The notes under the pieces were generated by a model that saw only the letters and a list, made by a program, of their open reading frames with translations, made no database searches and had not been told where the DNA came from. Made by a program: the position numbers and the translations under genes. From Novipirellula galeiformis (GTDB lineage: Bacteria > Planctomycetota > Planctomycetia > Pirellulales > Pirellulaceae): a DNA stretch of 64,000 nt. Positions within the stretch are counted from its first letter, which is position 1, and each line of letters begins with the position of its first letter. Location of the stretch: assembly GCF_007860095.1 (NCBI RefSeq), contig NZ_SJPT01000003.1, forward strand, positions 207,764-271,763, read 5' to 3'. Shown piece after piece: positions 8,569 to 16,960 of the stretch.

Positions 8569-10764
8569 GTGCCCTCCACCGTGCCCTCAACGAAATATCC
8601 CTTTTTCCCAACGCTCGTCCTGCTCACGAGCGTTCTAACTCTAGTCCCCGATTATGCCAACGCAGACGAAGTGACTGCGAACACGCACGCGCCAACGAAA
8701 GACGAGAAAATAGAAATGAGTTCGGATTCTGTAATGCTTAAACCATGGACCGGTCCCTACGGTGGCGTTCCTCCTTGGAACTTGGTCCGCCAAGACGAAT
8801 TCCTGCCAGCGATCGAGACGGCGATTCAAATCGCGAGCGAAGAGCTCAGCACAATCGCTAACCAAAGTGAACCGCCCACGTTTGAAAACACCATTATCGC
8901 GCTGGAGAAAGCGGGCAAGACGCTTGATCGTGTGGAAACGCTGTTTGATGTCCACACCGGCAACCTGAACGTCGGCTCGATTCCCGATATGGAACGCGCC
9001 ATCGCGCCGAAGTTGTCCGAATACCGCGACAGCATCTATCAAAACGAAAAACTGTTCAAACGCATCGAAGCGATCTATCAAAGTGACGCGATGAAGTCGT
9101 TTACCGTCGCTCAAAAACGATTGGTTGACGATCTTTACAAAACCTTTGTTCGCCAAGGCGCAAAATTGAACTCCAGCGACAAAGCCAAGTTGTCGCAAAT
9201 CAATACACGATTGGCTCGACTGTTCACTGATTTCAGCCAAAACGTGCTCGAAGACGAAAAAGGCTATGTCACTTGGATTGATCACGAATCGGATCTGGCC
9301 GGATTGCCCGACAGCGTCATTGCGGCGATGAAATCGGCCGCCGAAGAACGCAACAAGCCTGATCAATGGGCCGTCACCAACACGCGTTCGTCGATGGATC
9401 CGTTTCTGACGTACGCGGACAACCGTGATTTGCGGGAAACGGTTTGGCGAAACTATTACAACCGCGGCGACAACGGGGATGCCCACGATAACAACGCGAT
9501 CATCTCCGAGATCCTCAGCTTGCGTACCGCGCGAGCCAAATTGCTCGGGTACAAGAACCATGCCGAGTGGCGATTGGAACCGACCATGGCCAAGACGCCG
9601 GCCGCGACCATGGACTTGATGATGAAGGTGTGGCCCAAAGCGGTCGCGCGTGTTCGCGAAGAAGTGGCCGATATGCAAACGATCGCCAATTCCGAGAACA
9701 CCAACATCACCATCGCGCCGTGGGACTACCGCTACTACGCCGAGAAAGTACGCAAAGACAAATACGACCTCGATTTCAACGAAGTCAAACCGTACCTGCA
9801 GCTAGAAAAGTTGCGTGAAGCGATGATGTGGGCCGCCGGAGAATTGTACGGAATGCAGTTCACTGAGATCAAAGACGTCCCCGTGTTTCACCCCGACGTG
9901 CGCGTTTGGAAGGTTGAAGACGCCGATGGCAACCGTGTTGGTTTGTGGTACCTCGATCCCTACGCTCGCGAAGGCAAACGCAGTGGCGCGTGGATGATGG
10001 ATTACCGCAGTCAAGAAAACATCGACGAACCGATCACGCCAGTCGTTTCAAACAATTCGAACTTTGTCAAAGGGGTCGCAGGACAACCGTCATTGATCTC
10101 GTGGGACGACGCCGTGACATTGTTTCACGAATTCGGGCATGCACTGCATAGCTTGAACTCGAAGGTAAATTATCCTTCACAAGCAGGAACCAGGGTCGCG
10201 CGTGATTACGTCGAGTTTCCGTCCCAGATCATGGAGCATTGGCTCGACACTCCGGAAGTGCTCAGCCAATATGCGGTGCATTACGAAACCGGCCAACCGA
10301 TGCCTCAGGCACTGCTGGACAAAATCAAGAAAGCATCCAAATTCAACCAAGGCTTTGATACGGTGGAGTATTTGGCCAGTGCGATTGTTGACATGAAGTT
10401 GCACACCACGGATCAGACATCGATTGATCCCGACGCGTTTGAAAAACAAACGTTGAAGGAGATTGGTATGCCCGACGAGATTCCGATGCGTCACCGCACG
10501 CCCCAGTTTGCTCACATTTTCAGCAGCGATTCGTATTCGGCGGGCTACTACAGCTACCTGTGGTCGGACGCGTTGACCGCCGACGCAGTCGAAGTGTTCG
10601 AGGACGCCGGCAGTTTCTACGACAAAGCCACCGCAAAGAGTTTGCACGACAACGTGATGAGCGTGGGCGACACGATCGATCCCGCCGAAGGTTTCCGGCG
10701 ATTCCGAGGCCGCGATGTCGACACCAGTGCCCTATTGCGCAAACGCGGCTTCCCGGTCGAGTAG
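8569..10764 (+). CDS. M3 family oligopeptidase (Dcp/OpdA-like zinc metallopeptidase)
   Basis: A 731-residue protein with the M3 signature LFHEFGHALH; the zinc-binding HEFGH is at about residues 520-524, and a downstream Glu ligand is expected in the YVEFPSQIMEHW segment. Length and the C-terminal motif FSSDSYSAGYYSYLWSDAL fit the oligopeptidase A/Dcp group, which trims short peptides. The N-terminus (MPSTVPSTKYPFFPTLVLLT) looks like a signal peptide or anchor, so the enzyme is probably periplasmic or exported, as for many planctomycete M3 enzymes and unlike E. coli OpdA. It is a single-gene unit whose 3' end carries the hairpin described at 10781-10855. Confidence 0.92.
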   Translation: MPSTVPSTKYPFFPTLVLLTSVLTLVPDYANADEVTANTHAPTKDEKIEMSSDSVMLKPWTGPYGGVPPWNLVRQDEFLPAIETAIQIASEELSTIANQSEPPTFENTIIALEKAGKTLDRVETLFDVHTGNLNVGSIPDMERAIAPKLSEYRDSIYQNEKLFKRIEAIYQSDAMKSFTVAQKRLVDDLYKTFVRQGAKLNSSDKAKLSQINTRLARLFTDFSQNVLEDEKGYVTWIDHESDLAGLPDSVIAAMKSAAEERNKPDQWAVTNTRSSMDPFLTYADNRDLRETVWRNYYNRGDNGDAHDNNAIISEILSLRTARAKLLGYKNHAEWRLEPTMAKTPAATMDLMMKVWPKAVARVREEVADMQTIANSENTNITIAPWDYRYYAEKVRKDKYDLDFNEVKPYLQLEKLREAMMWAAGELYGMQFTEIKDVPVFHPDVRVWKVEDADGNRVGLWYLDPYAREGKRSGAWMMDYRSQENIDEPITPVVSNNSNFVKGVAGQPSLISWDDAVTLFHEFGHALHSLNSKVNYPSQAGTRVARDYVEFPSQIMEHWLDTPEVLSQYAVHYETGQPMPQALLDKIKKASKFNQGFDTVEYLASAIVDMKLHTTDQTSIDPDAFEKQTLKEIGMPDEIPMRHRTPQFAHIFSSDSYSAGYYSYLWSDALTADAVEVFEDAGSFYDKATAKSLHDNVMSVGDTIDPAEGFRRFRGRDVDTSALLRKRGFPVE

Positions 10765-10780
10765 GGCTGGCGATTGTCAC

Positions 10781-10855
10781 CAACGCTGTGAAGCTCTTCT
10801 AGCAACTCCCCACCTTCTGGCGAAGGTAGCTACGAGAAAATGCTTCACAGCGTTG
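10781..10855. repeat. Nested inverted repeat, probable bidirectional terminator
   Basis: CAACGCTGTGAAGC at 10781-10794 is perfectly complementary to 10842-10855. Inside it is a second stem, ACCTTC (10812-10817) with GAAGGT (10822-10827), closed by a TGGC tetraloop. It lies 17 bases after the M3 peptidase stop and about 140 bases beyond the convergent rtcA stop. The inner 25-base element (10810-10834) reappears at 39508-39532 with compensatory changes. No U-run follows, so the terminator role is an inference. Confidence 0.6.
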
Positions 10856-10992
10856 CGTTTGGGCGCTAGTGCGGGTTGGATGATGATGGAACCGTCGCTC
10901 GCGCCAAAACGGCTAACGAAATCAGTCGTCGCCGAAGTTGGTGGAGAGGTGATAGGCTGCAACCCACGACTTGCCTGGGCTAGGTTGACTCG

Positions 10993-12033
10993 TTACCCAC
11001 GCGGTCCAAAGCGGACCGTTACCGATCCGCTTTCGTCGTCCTCTTGGACGTCCACTTTGATGTCCAAAAAGAGCTCCAGCACATCGAGGTGCGTCTTGCT
11101 GTGCCGCGACAACGGGCCGCTGCGAAATTCGCTGCAGCGGCCCTGCATGGCCGCCAAACCTAGCGGCAACATAAGCTGATCGGCCAAATGTTCGCCGACC
11201 GGAACATCTCTGGCGAGATGGGCTCGCGTTTGTCGCAGCACGCCTCGCGCGATGTGCTCTGCCTTGACGCCCACTTTGCCAAACCCGGTGAACGTCTCGG
11301 TGACACTCGGTGCTGCCCACTGAATCATGACCACGTTACCGGGGCCCCGCGGTTGCGACACTTCATGAACGTGAAAGCAATCGGCGGCCCAGTTTGTTTT
11401 TCGCCGAATCGTGTCACATTCACGCTGCCCCACCGACTTGGGAATCGCCGAGACGATCGCGGTCACGCGAGGCGATGCCTTCGGATCACACTCGATCAGC
11501 GTAAGCCCATTTAAAGTCCGACACGGAGTGATGTTCAACTGAAACTTTCCGCCGCCAGCGGGATAAAAACCATAGGCTTCGATTTCAACTTCGCTGGCGA
11601 CTCCCATCTTGGCCAATTGCGGCAAAAACGAATCTCGAAAAAAATCCAACGGGGGTGCCGCTGGATTATGAGTGCCTCCTTCGAAAGTCACGCTCGACGG
11701 ATGGTCCGCAAGCATCAAAGCCGGCAAGACGGTTTGCGCGACCAAGACCGCGCTGCCTGCAGTACCTACTTTGAAGTCGAAATTGCCACCACGGGTTTCA
11801 TTTGGCTCGAACGTGATCAATTGCGATCCGATCGCATCACCTTCGATCACCGCATCACAAACCGCACCGACGGCCCGTACCGACGTGAGGTGTTGTCGCA
11901 TCAGCCCTGGTTTCCGACGACCGGCTCGAATGTTGACGATCCGAATCGGTTGCTTGGTCACCGCGGCGAGCGCGAGCGAGGAGCGGAGGATTTGTCCGCC
12001 GCCCTCGCCCTGAGATCCATCAATTTCAATCAT
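10993..12033 (-). CDS. rtcA: RNA 3'-terminal phosphate cyclase
   Basis: RtcA converts RNA 3'-phosphate ends to 2',3'-cyclic phosphates with ATP through a histidine-AMP intermediate. The N-terminus IEIDGSQGEGGGQILRSSLA and the following IRAGRRKPGLMRQHL are the family hallmarks, and the C-terminal HLADQLMLPLGLA segment, containing a His near the expected adenylylation site, is present. I chose the ATG at 12031-12033, giving 346 residues and an 8-base overlap with rtcB. An in-frame ATG five codons upstream (12048) is the alternative. The gene follows rtcB directly, so both are probably one transcript under the sigma-54 promoter at 13650-13665. Gene order is rtcB-rtcA, as in E. coli. Confidence 0.95.
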   Translation of the reverse strand: MIEIDGSQGEGGGQILRSSLALAAVTKQPIRIVNIRAGRRKPGLMRQHLTSVRAVGAVCDAVIEGDAIGSQLITFEPNETRGGNFDFKVGTAGSAVLVAQTVLPALMLADHPSSVTFEGGTHNPAAPPLDFFRDSFLPQLAKMGVASEVEIEAYGFYPAGGGKFQLNITPCRTLNGLTLIECDPKASPRVTAIVSAIPKSVGQRECDTIRRKTNWAADCFHVHEVSQPRGPGNVVMIQWAAPSVTETFTGFGKVGVKAEHIARGVLRQTRAHLARDVPVGEHLADQLMLPLGLAAMQGRCSEFRSGPLSRHSKTHLDVLELFLDIKVDVQEDDESGSVTVRFGPRG

Positions 12034-13531
12034 CCGCTTTACTCGCATCCTTAATCACGAAACGTGCTTTCAAGCGAGCGACTTCGCTCGCCAATCCCGC
12101 GGTCTTCACCGATCGCAACACTTCCTCGAAATCCTTGTACGCTGCCGGAGCTTCATCCTTGGGATAAAACCGGCAATTGCTGAGGATATCGTGCTGCTCA
12201 AACTCTTTGTCGATGGTCGCTTGATCCAAAACACGATTGGCATGACGTCGCCCGAGCGTGCGTCCGGCGCCGTGATTCACACTAAAGCACGCCTGCTCGG
12301 CTCCCGCATCCGCCACCATCACCGCCGATCCATCACGAGGATTTCCCGGCAACAAAATCGGGTGTCCGGTATCGGCAAACGGGGTCTCACGCAAAGCATA
12401 ATGCCCCGCGGGAAACGCACGTGTCGCTCCTTTACGATGCACCCATGTCGGCCGATTATCCATGATCTCCTTGCGTGCAATGTTGTGACTGATGAAATAG
12501 ACCAACGATCCCGTCGTTCCCGGCAATACTTCTTGAAACGCTTCTAGTACGAGAGCGTTAATCAACAAGTGGTTCGCCGTGGCAAAATTGGCTCCCAGCG
12601 CCATGTCGTCCAAATAGTCGTCGGCTTCGCTTGTTCCCAGTGGCGCGTAAACCAATTGGCGATCACCGGCCGGCAGTGGAATGTCCCACTTGCTGAACTT
12701 GTGTTGCAAGGTTTTGAACTGGCCCGATGCCAAGTTATGCCCGAAACCTCGCGATCCACAATGCGACAAAAAGGCAACCTTTCCGTCACGCAGCCCAAAC
12801 GTTTCAGCCACCGAGCGAGAACGGTCATCGTCCCCGACGTGAACCACTTCGCATTCACCGAAATGGTTCCCGCCGCCGTACGACCCCAGTTGGCTCATCT
12901 TGTCCGAAAAATTACTCATATGCCGCTGAGCAAGCAGAACCTCCAAACGATTTCCCAGCGCATCGCGGGTCTCGTCATGTCCAAGGTGGAATGAATCTTC
13001 GCATCGATCGGCCCAGTCAACTGGAATGCCAAGTTGCTGACAAACACTTTCGCTGGCTCCTTCGACGACGAGTTGCTTCCCTAGCGTGCGGTTCACGGGA
13101 CGCGACTTCTTTACACTTCGTTGCCCTTTGCCTGCTCCGGTCGGAGTGCGTTGACAAATGGCCGAGATCAGTGCACGTCGTGTTTGCCGGTCTTCGATGA
13201 CGTCCGCAGGGACATCCAATTGCAACAAACTCATCGAACACTTGATGTCCACTCCCACGGGTCCTGGGTAAATGTGCGTGGGCGATACCATCACACATCC
13301 CACCGGAGCTCCGTATCCGAGATGGGCATCGGGATTGAGCACGACATCGGTCACGCCGGGTGCGAGCCGCGAATTGATCGCTTGTTGCAAACAAACGTCG
13401 TCAAACGTATCGCGAATCGCCTCGGTCCCAATCACCTTGATCGGCGGCGTCGTTTCGGTCGGCAAGATCGCGGTGGCTTCTCCGGTTGCGATCATTCTGG
13501 TTGGTGCAGGCTTGTGAAGCGTCGTATGCAT
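12026..13531 (-). CDS. rtcB: RNA-splicing ligase RtcB
   Basis: RtcB joins RNA 2',3'-cyclic phosphate or 3'-phosphate ends to 5'-OH ends using GTP and Mn(II). Visible family features are PDAHLGYGAPVGCV, the metal-ligand cysteine in GVDIKCSMS, GGGNHFGECE, SHCGSRGFGH, and HGAGR near the C-terminus containing the guanylylated histidine. The frame is open back to 13681, but the ATG at 13529-13531 is preferred: it has AAAGG upstream, and the sigma-54 promoter at 13650-13665 would start transcription inside the longer frame. This gives 501 residues, somewhat longer than E. coli RtcB, with extra basic sequence (KGQRSVKKSR) in the first third. It overlaps rtcA and faces away from rtcR. Confidence 0.95.
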   Translation of the reverse strand: MHTTLHKPAPTRMIATGEATAILPTETTPPIKVIGTEAIRDTFDDVCLQQAINSRLAPGVTDVVLNPDAHLGYGAPVGCVMVSPTHIYPGPVGVDIKCSMSLLQLDVPADVIEDRQTRRALISAICQRTPTGAGKGQRSVKKSRPVNRTLGKQLVVEGASESVCQQLGIPVDWADRCEDSFHLGHDETRDALGNRLEVLLAQRHMSNFSDKMSQLGSYGGGNHFGECEVVHVGDDDRSRSVAETFGLRDGKVAFLSHCGSRGFGHNLASGQFKTLQHKFSKWDIPLPAGDRQLVYAPLGTSEADDYLDDMALGANFATANHLLINALVLEAFQEVLPGTTGSLVYFISHNIARKEIMDNRPTWVHRKGATRAFPAGHYALRETPFADTGHPILLPGNPRDGSAVMVADAGAEQACFSVNHGAGRTLGRRHANRVLDQATIDKEFEQHDILSNCRFYPKDEAPAAYKDFEEVLRSVKTAGLASEVARLKARFVIKDASKADD

Positions 13532-13649
13532 TGCGATGCCTTTGATTCGAGTGAACGGGCGAGCCAGGTGATCGGTAATGTGACTGGCTGAAAAAATTCG
13601 GGGCAAATTCGGAAGCACGCTCCCAGCCTTTGCTTGAATCGGTTTACTT

Positions 13650-13665
13650 TGCACAAGGTGTGCCA
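13650..13665 (-). promoter_or_regulatory. Sigma-54 (-24/-12) promoter of rtcBA
   Basis: On the minus strand the bases read TGGCACACCTTGTGCA. The invariant GG and GC are exactly ten bases apart, and the -24 box TGGCAC is perfect; the -12 box is GTGCA instead of TTGCA. Transcription would begin near 13640, about 110 bases before the rtcB ATG at 13531. The adjacent activator gene rtcR encodes an AAA+ protein with the GAFTGA loop that contacts sigma-54, which supports the call. No upstream activator site was recognised. Confidence 0.8.
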
Positions 13666-13788
13666 AACCACACAGGCACAAACATAACCTGTTTACACAT
13701 AACGACTTAACAAACTTACAAGAGTTTTAGCACACAAAAACAGCCCCGCCATATCTCTCCATTCATCGCGTGACTTATAATCCTGTCT

Positions 13789-15402
13789 ATGAATAAGTCG
13801 CGCGTCGTTATCGGTTTTCTCGGTACCCAATTAGACCAACCCGCCAAGCGAGGTGATCGCTGGTCGGGTTGGCGGCCCAGTATTGCCGTGTGTCAGCAGC
13901 CCGACTTGATCGTCGATCGATTTGAATTGCTGTGTGATCGACGACACGAAAAGCTGGCCGAAAGCGTGGTCGCCGACATCCGCTCGGTCTCTCCCGAAAC
14001 CGAGGTGCGTCTGCATTGGAATCAGCTTCGCGACCCCTGGGATTTCGAAGAGGTCTATGCGCTACTGCACCAGTTCACTCGTGACTACTCGTTTGACGCC
14101 GATCACGAGGAATACCTCGCCCACATTACCACAGGCACGCACGTCGCACAGATTTGTTTGTTCTTGTTGACCGAATCACGTCACTTGCCCGCCGCGCTGC
14201 TGCAGACCTCGCCACCGAATCGCAGCGGCAAAGACCCTCGCGGTGTCTACAGCGTGATCGATTTAGATTTATCGCGGTACGATCAATTGGCCAGCCGGTT
14301 TCAGGCCGAACACCAGGAAGGATTGTCGTTTCTAAAATCGGGGATCGAGACACGGAACAAGGCCTTCAATCAATTGATCGAACGGATCGAACAGGTATCG
14401 CTAGCGACCCGTGCGCCGATTTTGTTGAGTGGGCCAACGGGAGCGGGCAAGTCACAACTCGCCCAACGCATCTTTGCGTTGAAACGACATCGTCAACAAG
14501 TTGCCGGCCCGTTGGTTGAGGTGAATTGTGCCACGATTCGCGGCGAACAAGCGATGTCGACGCTGTTCGGCCATGTAAAAGGCGCGTTCACCGGGGCAGC
14601 CGCTGCACGTGCTGGGCTGCTGAAATCGGCTGACCAGGGAGTGCTGTTTTTAGACGAGATTGGCGAACTGGGTTCCGACGAACAAGCGATGTTGTTGCGC
14701 GCGATCGAAGAGAAGACCTTTCTCGCGGTTGGATCGGATGACGCGACGTCGAGCGATTTCCAATTGATCGCAGGCACCAACCGTGACTTGCACCAAGAAG
14801 TCGGACGCGGCAATTTCCGTGAAGACCTTCTGGCCCGCATCAATTTGTGGTCGTTCGCGATGCCAGGATTGGCCCAGCGTCGCGACGACATCGATCCCAA
14901 CATTGAATTTGAATTACAAAAGTTCACCACGACTCATGGGCGGAAGGTGACGTTCAACAAGGAAGCACGCAAAAAGTTTATCGAGTTTGCCCATGATCCA
15001 TCGACGCCTTGGAAGGCCAACTTCCGCGACTTGAACGCGGCGATCACACGGATGGCAACGCTGTCGCCGGGCGGACGCATTACGACCGACATGGTGGACG
15101 AAGAAATCCAGCGGCTGAGGTGCAGTTGGCGAGGATCGGAGAAGCCCGATAGCCATGCCGCGACATTGCGAAGCGTGCTGGATGAGAATCAAATTGCCCA
15201 ACTCGATCGATTTGATCAAGCCGCGCTTGCCGAAGTGATCAAGGTGTGCTCGCAATCGTCGTCGCTCTCCGCCGCCGGTCGCGAGCTCTTCCAAATCTCA
15301 CGGCAATCCAAGCAAAGGGCAAATGATGCCGATCGGCTACGAAAATATCTAGCAAAATTCGGGATCCAGTGGAGCGATATCGCAGCGGGGGAATTTTCTT
15401 AG
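13789..15402 (+). CDS. rtcR: RtcR, CARF-domain sigma-54-dependent activator of rtcBA
   Basis: A 537-residue regulator. Residues 1 to about 180 match the RtcR-type CARF domain (VVIGFLGTQLD at the start, HITTGTHVAQICLFLL further on), which is known to sense RNA-derived ligands. The central AAA+ domain has Walker A GPTGAGKS at 215-222, GAFTGA at 265-270, Walker B VLFLDEIGEL, and NFREDLLARI. The C-terminus (LSAAGRELFQISRQSKQRANDADRLRKYL) is the DNA-binding helix-turn-helix. It is divergent from rtcBA and should activate the promoter at 13650-13665. A TATAAT hexamer at 13776-13781 lies only seven bases before the ATG, so a very short leader is possible, but no -35 is evident. Length equals that of E. 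coli RtcR. Confidence 0.95.
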   Translation: MNKSRVVIGFLGTQLDQPAKRGDRWSGWRPSIAVCQQPDLIVDRFELLCDRRHEKLAESVVADIRSVSPETEVRLHWNQLRDPWDFEEVYALLHQFTRDYSFDADHEEYLAHITTGTHVAQICLFLLTESRHLPAALLQTSPPNRSGKDPRGVYSVIDLDLSRYDQLASRFQAEHQEGLSFLKSGIETRNKAFNQLIERIEQVSLATRAPILLSGPTGAGKSQLAQRIFALKRHRQQVAGPLVEVNCATIRGEQAMSTLFGHVKGAFTGAAAARAGLLKSADQGVLFLDEIGELGSDEQAMLLRAIEEKTFLAVGSDDATSSDFQLIAGTNRDLHQEVGRGNFREDLLARINLWSFAMPGLAQRRDDIDPNIEFELQKFTTTHGRKVTFNKEARKKFIEFAHDPSTPWKANFRDLNAAITRMATLSPGGRITTDMVDEEIQRLRCSWRGSEKPDSHAATLRSVLDENQIAQLDRFDQAALAEVIKVCSQSSSLSAAGRELFQISRQSKQRANDADRLRKYLAKFGIQWSDIAAGEFS

Positions 15403-15504
15403 CGAACGCACCGCGGACGTCCAATTTCCTTAGCGCCCTGAAATTCGTGGGCTGATGCCTTACGATGGTGGAGCAAAACCCACTCAATTCACGCTAATCA
15501 CACC

Positions 15505-16488
15505 ATGCCCAACCGACACCAAAATTTCGCTCACCGGATCGCAGCTCACGCTGCGCCTGCGATGTTTTGGATTTCGCTCGTTTTCCTGGTCTGCCAATCG
15601 GTTTTGGTGGTCTTGTGGGTTGATGTGCCGAATTTAGAGGAAACTCTGATTCGCGATCCGGTCACCGATGAAGCGGTCGCGTTCACGTTGCCGCCGATCA
15701 GCCGTACCGAAGTTGCGGCCACCCTTCTGATGCTGCTGATTTGGCCGATCGTGATCACCGAATCGATCTATCATTGGTTGACCCGCCCCTGGGACACAGA
15801 GACCCGTTGGACGCATTTCTACTCGTTTGTGTTTTGTATTTGCCCATCATTGCGAATGTGTGCACGCAGTTTCGAGATGGGAAACCGCATTTGGCTACCG
15901 ACGCTGGGATGGCGCAAGGCAGACGCACGCTTACGCCGACGACTGGAGCGGTACTTCAGCTTGCCGATGATCTGGATCGCATTGTTGATCATGCCAGTGT
16001 TGCTGATCGAATTGCTGCTAAAGAACCAAGTCGCCCAATACGACTGGCTTCGGTTTGCACTGCATTTCAGCACCGGAGCGATTTGGTTCTGTTTCGCCGC
16101 CGAGTTCATCTTGATGGTCTCGGTAGCGGAAAAGAAAATCGTCTACTGCAAAACTCACTGGCTCGATCTTGCGATCATATTATTACCACTCGTCTCGTTC
16201 CTGCGTTCGCTTCAATTTTTGCGAGCCACGGGAATCACGAAGATGGTTCGGTTGTCTCAGATCAACCAAGTCGCACGAATGTATCGATTGCGTGGAACGG
16301 CGATCAAGGCCGTGCGGGCGTTGGTATTGCTGGACATACTTGAACGCATCCTTCGCCCCTCCCCCGAACGCTCGCTCGTGAAGTTAAACGCACAACTCGT
16401 CGAACTGGAGAAGGAAGCGAAGGCGGTGCGGCGTAAAATCGCCAAGCTCGAACGCGATGTGCCCGTGGAAATGTGTGCCGAAGAGTAA
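15505..16488 (+). CDS. Voltage-sensor-like membrane protein, C-terminal coiled coil
   Basis: A 327-residue membrane protein with hydrophobic segments near residues 20-40, 70-95, 150-170, 190-215 and 220-240. The last is followed by SFLRSLQFLRATGITKMVRL, a pattern of regularly spaced arginines that resembles the S4 region of voltage-sensor domains. The C-terminal 40 residues (LVELEKEAKAVRRKIAKLER) form a charged coiled coil. No potassium-selectivity TVGYG loop or other pore motif is visible, so it may be a voltage-sensing or ion-transport-like protein without its own pore. It stands alone, downstream of rtcR by 102 bases on the same strand. Function unknown. Confidence 0.7.
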   Translation: MPNRHQNFAHRIAAHAAPAMFWISLVFLVCQSVLVVLWVDVPNLEETLIRDPVTDEAVAFTLPPISRTEVAATLLMLLIWPIVITESIYHWLTRPWDTETRWTHFYSFVFCICPSLRMCARSFEMGNRIWLPTLGWRKADARLRRRLERYFSLPMIWIALLIMPVLLIELLLKNQVAQYDWLRFALHFSTGAIWFCFAAEFILMVSVAEKKIVYCKTHWLDLAIILLPLVSFLRSLQFLRATGITKMVRLSQINQVARMYRLRGTAIKAVRALVLLDILERILRPSPERSLVKLNAQLVELEKEAKAVRRKIAKLERDVPVEMCAEE

Positions 16489-16516
16489 CGGAGTCGACGC
16501 CAAACGTCATTTTGCC

Positions 16517-16893
16517 AAACATGACACCCACGCAGACCAACTTGCTGCACTGAGAATTGGAAAAATGATTGTGGGACAAAATGATTTAAAACCAAAACGA
16601 CCTTGGTCCTGGAAATCATTTTGCCAAGCAATCATTCTGCCAAGCCCGCAAACATGACACCTACGCAGAACCACTTACTGCACCGAGAACTGGCAAAATG
16701 ATTGCGGGACAAAATGATTAAAACCCAAACCACCCCGATCCTGGAAATCATTTTGCCAAGTAATCATTCTGCCAAGCCCGCAAACATGACCCCCACGCAG
16801 ACCAACTTGCTGCACTGAGAATAGGCAGAATGATTGTGGGGCAAAATGATTTAGAACCAAACCACCCTGACCTTTACAACCATTCTGCCAAGA
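16517..16893. repeat. Three tandem copies of a 132-133-bp unit with internal inverted repeats
   Basis: Units start at 16517, 16650 and 16782, each beginning AAACATGAC; the third is shortened to about 112 bases. Each unit holds paired arms such as GGCAAAATGATT and AATCATTTTGCC (about 16692-16756), plus a second arm pair ending AATCATTCTGCC, so it can fold into a large hairpin or cruciform. Short frames within it encode repetitive, biased peptides and are not considered genes. The array fills the convergent gap between the membrane-protein and efflux-pump genes. Confidence 0.85.
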
Positions 16894-16919
16894 CCACGTA
16901 CTTAAGTACCTCGAGGAAC

Positions 16920-16950
16920 GGGGGACTTGTCATTTTACGATTTGTCCCCC
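16920..16950. terminator. Stem-loop between convergent genes
   Basis: GGGGGAC at 16920-16926 pairs perfectly with GTCCCCC at 16944-16950 across a 17-base AT-rich loop. It sits 10 bases beyond the minus-strand efflux pump stop and could end transcripts from either side. There is no U-run, so the call is tentative. Confidence 0.4.
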
Positions 16951-16960
16951 AACGGATGCA

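Noticed and set aside
8641-9678. A 345-codon minus-strand frame inside the M3 peptidase gene
   Set aside because: It overlaps a gene with an intact HEFGH motif and is dominated by mirrored codons.
13789-15402. Whether the CARF domain marks a CRISPR type III system
   Set aside because: The domain is RtcR-type, fused to a sigma-54 activator beside rtcBA; no repeats or cas genes were seen.
16675-16860. Small frames within the 133-bp repeat array
   Set aside because: They only reflect repeated bases (HFVPQSF recurs in each) and have no coding support.
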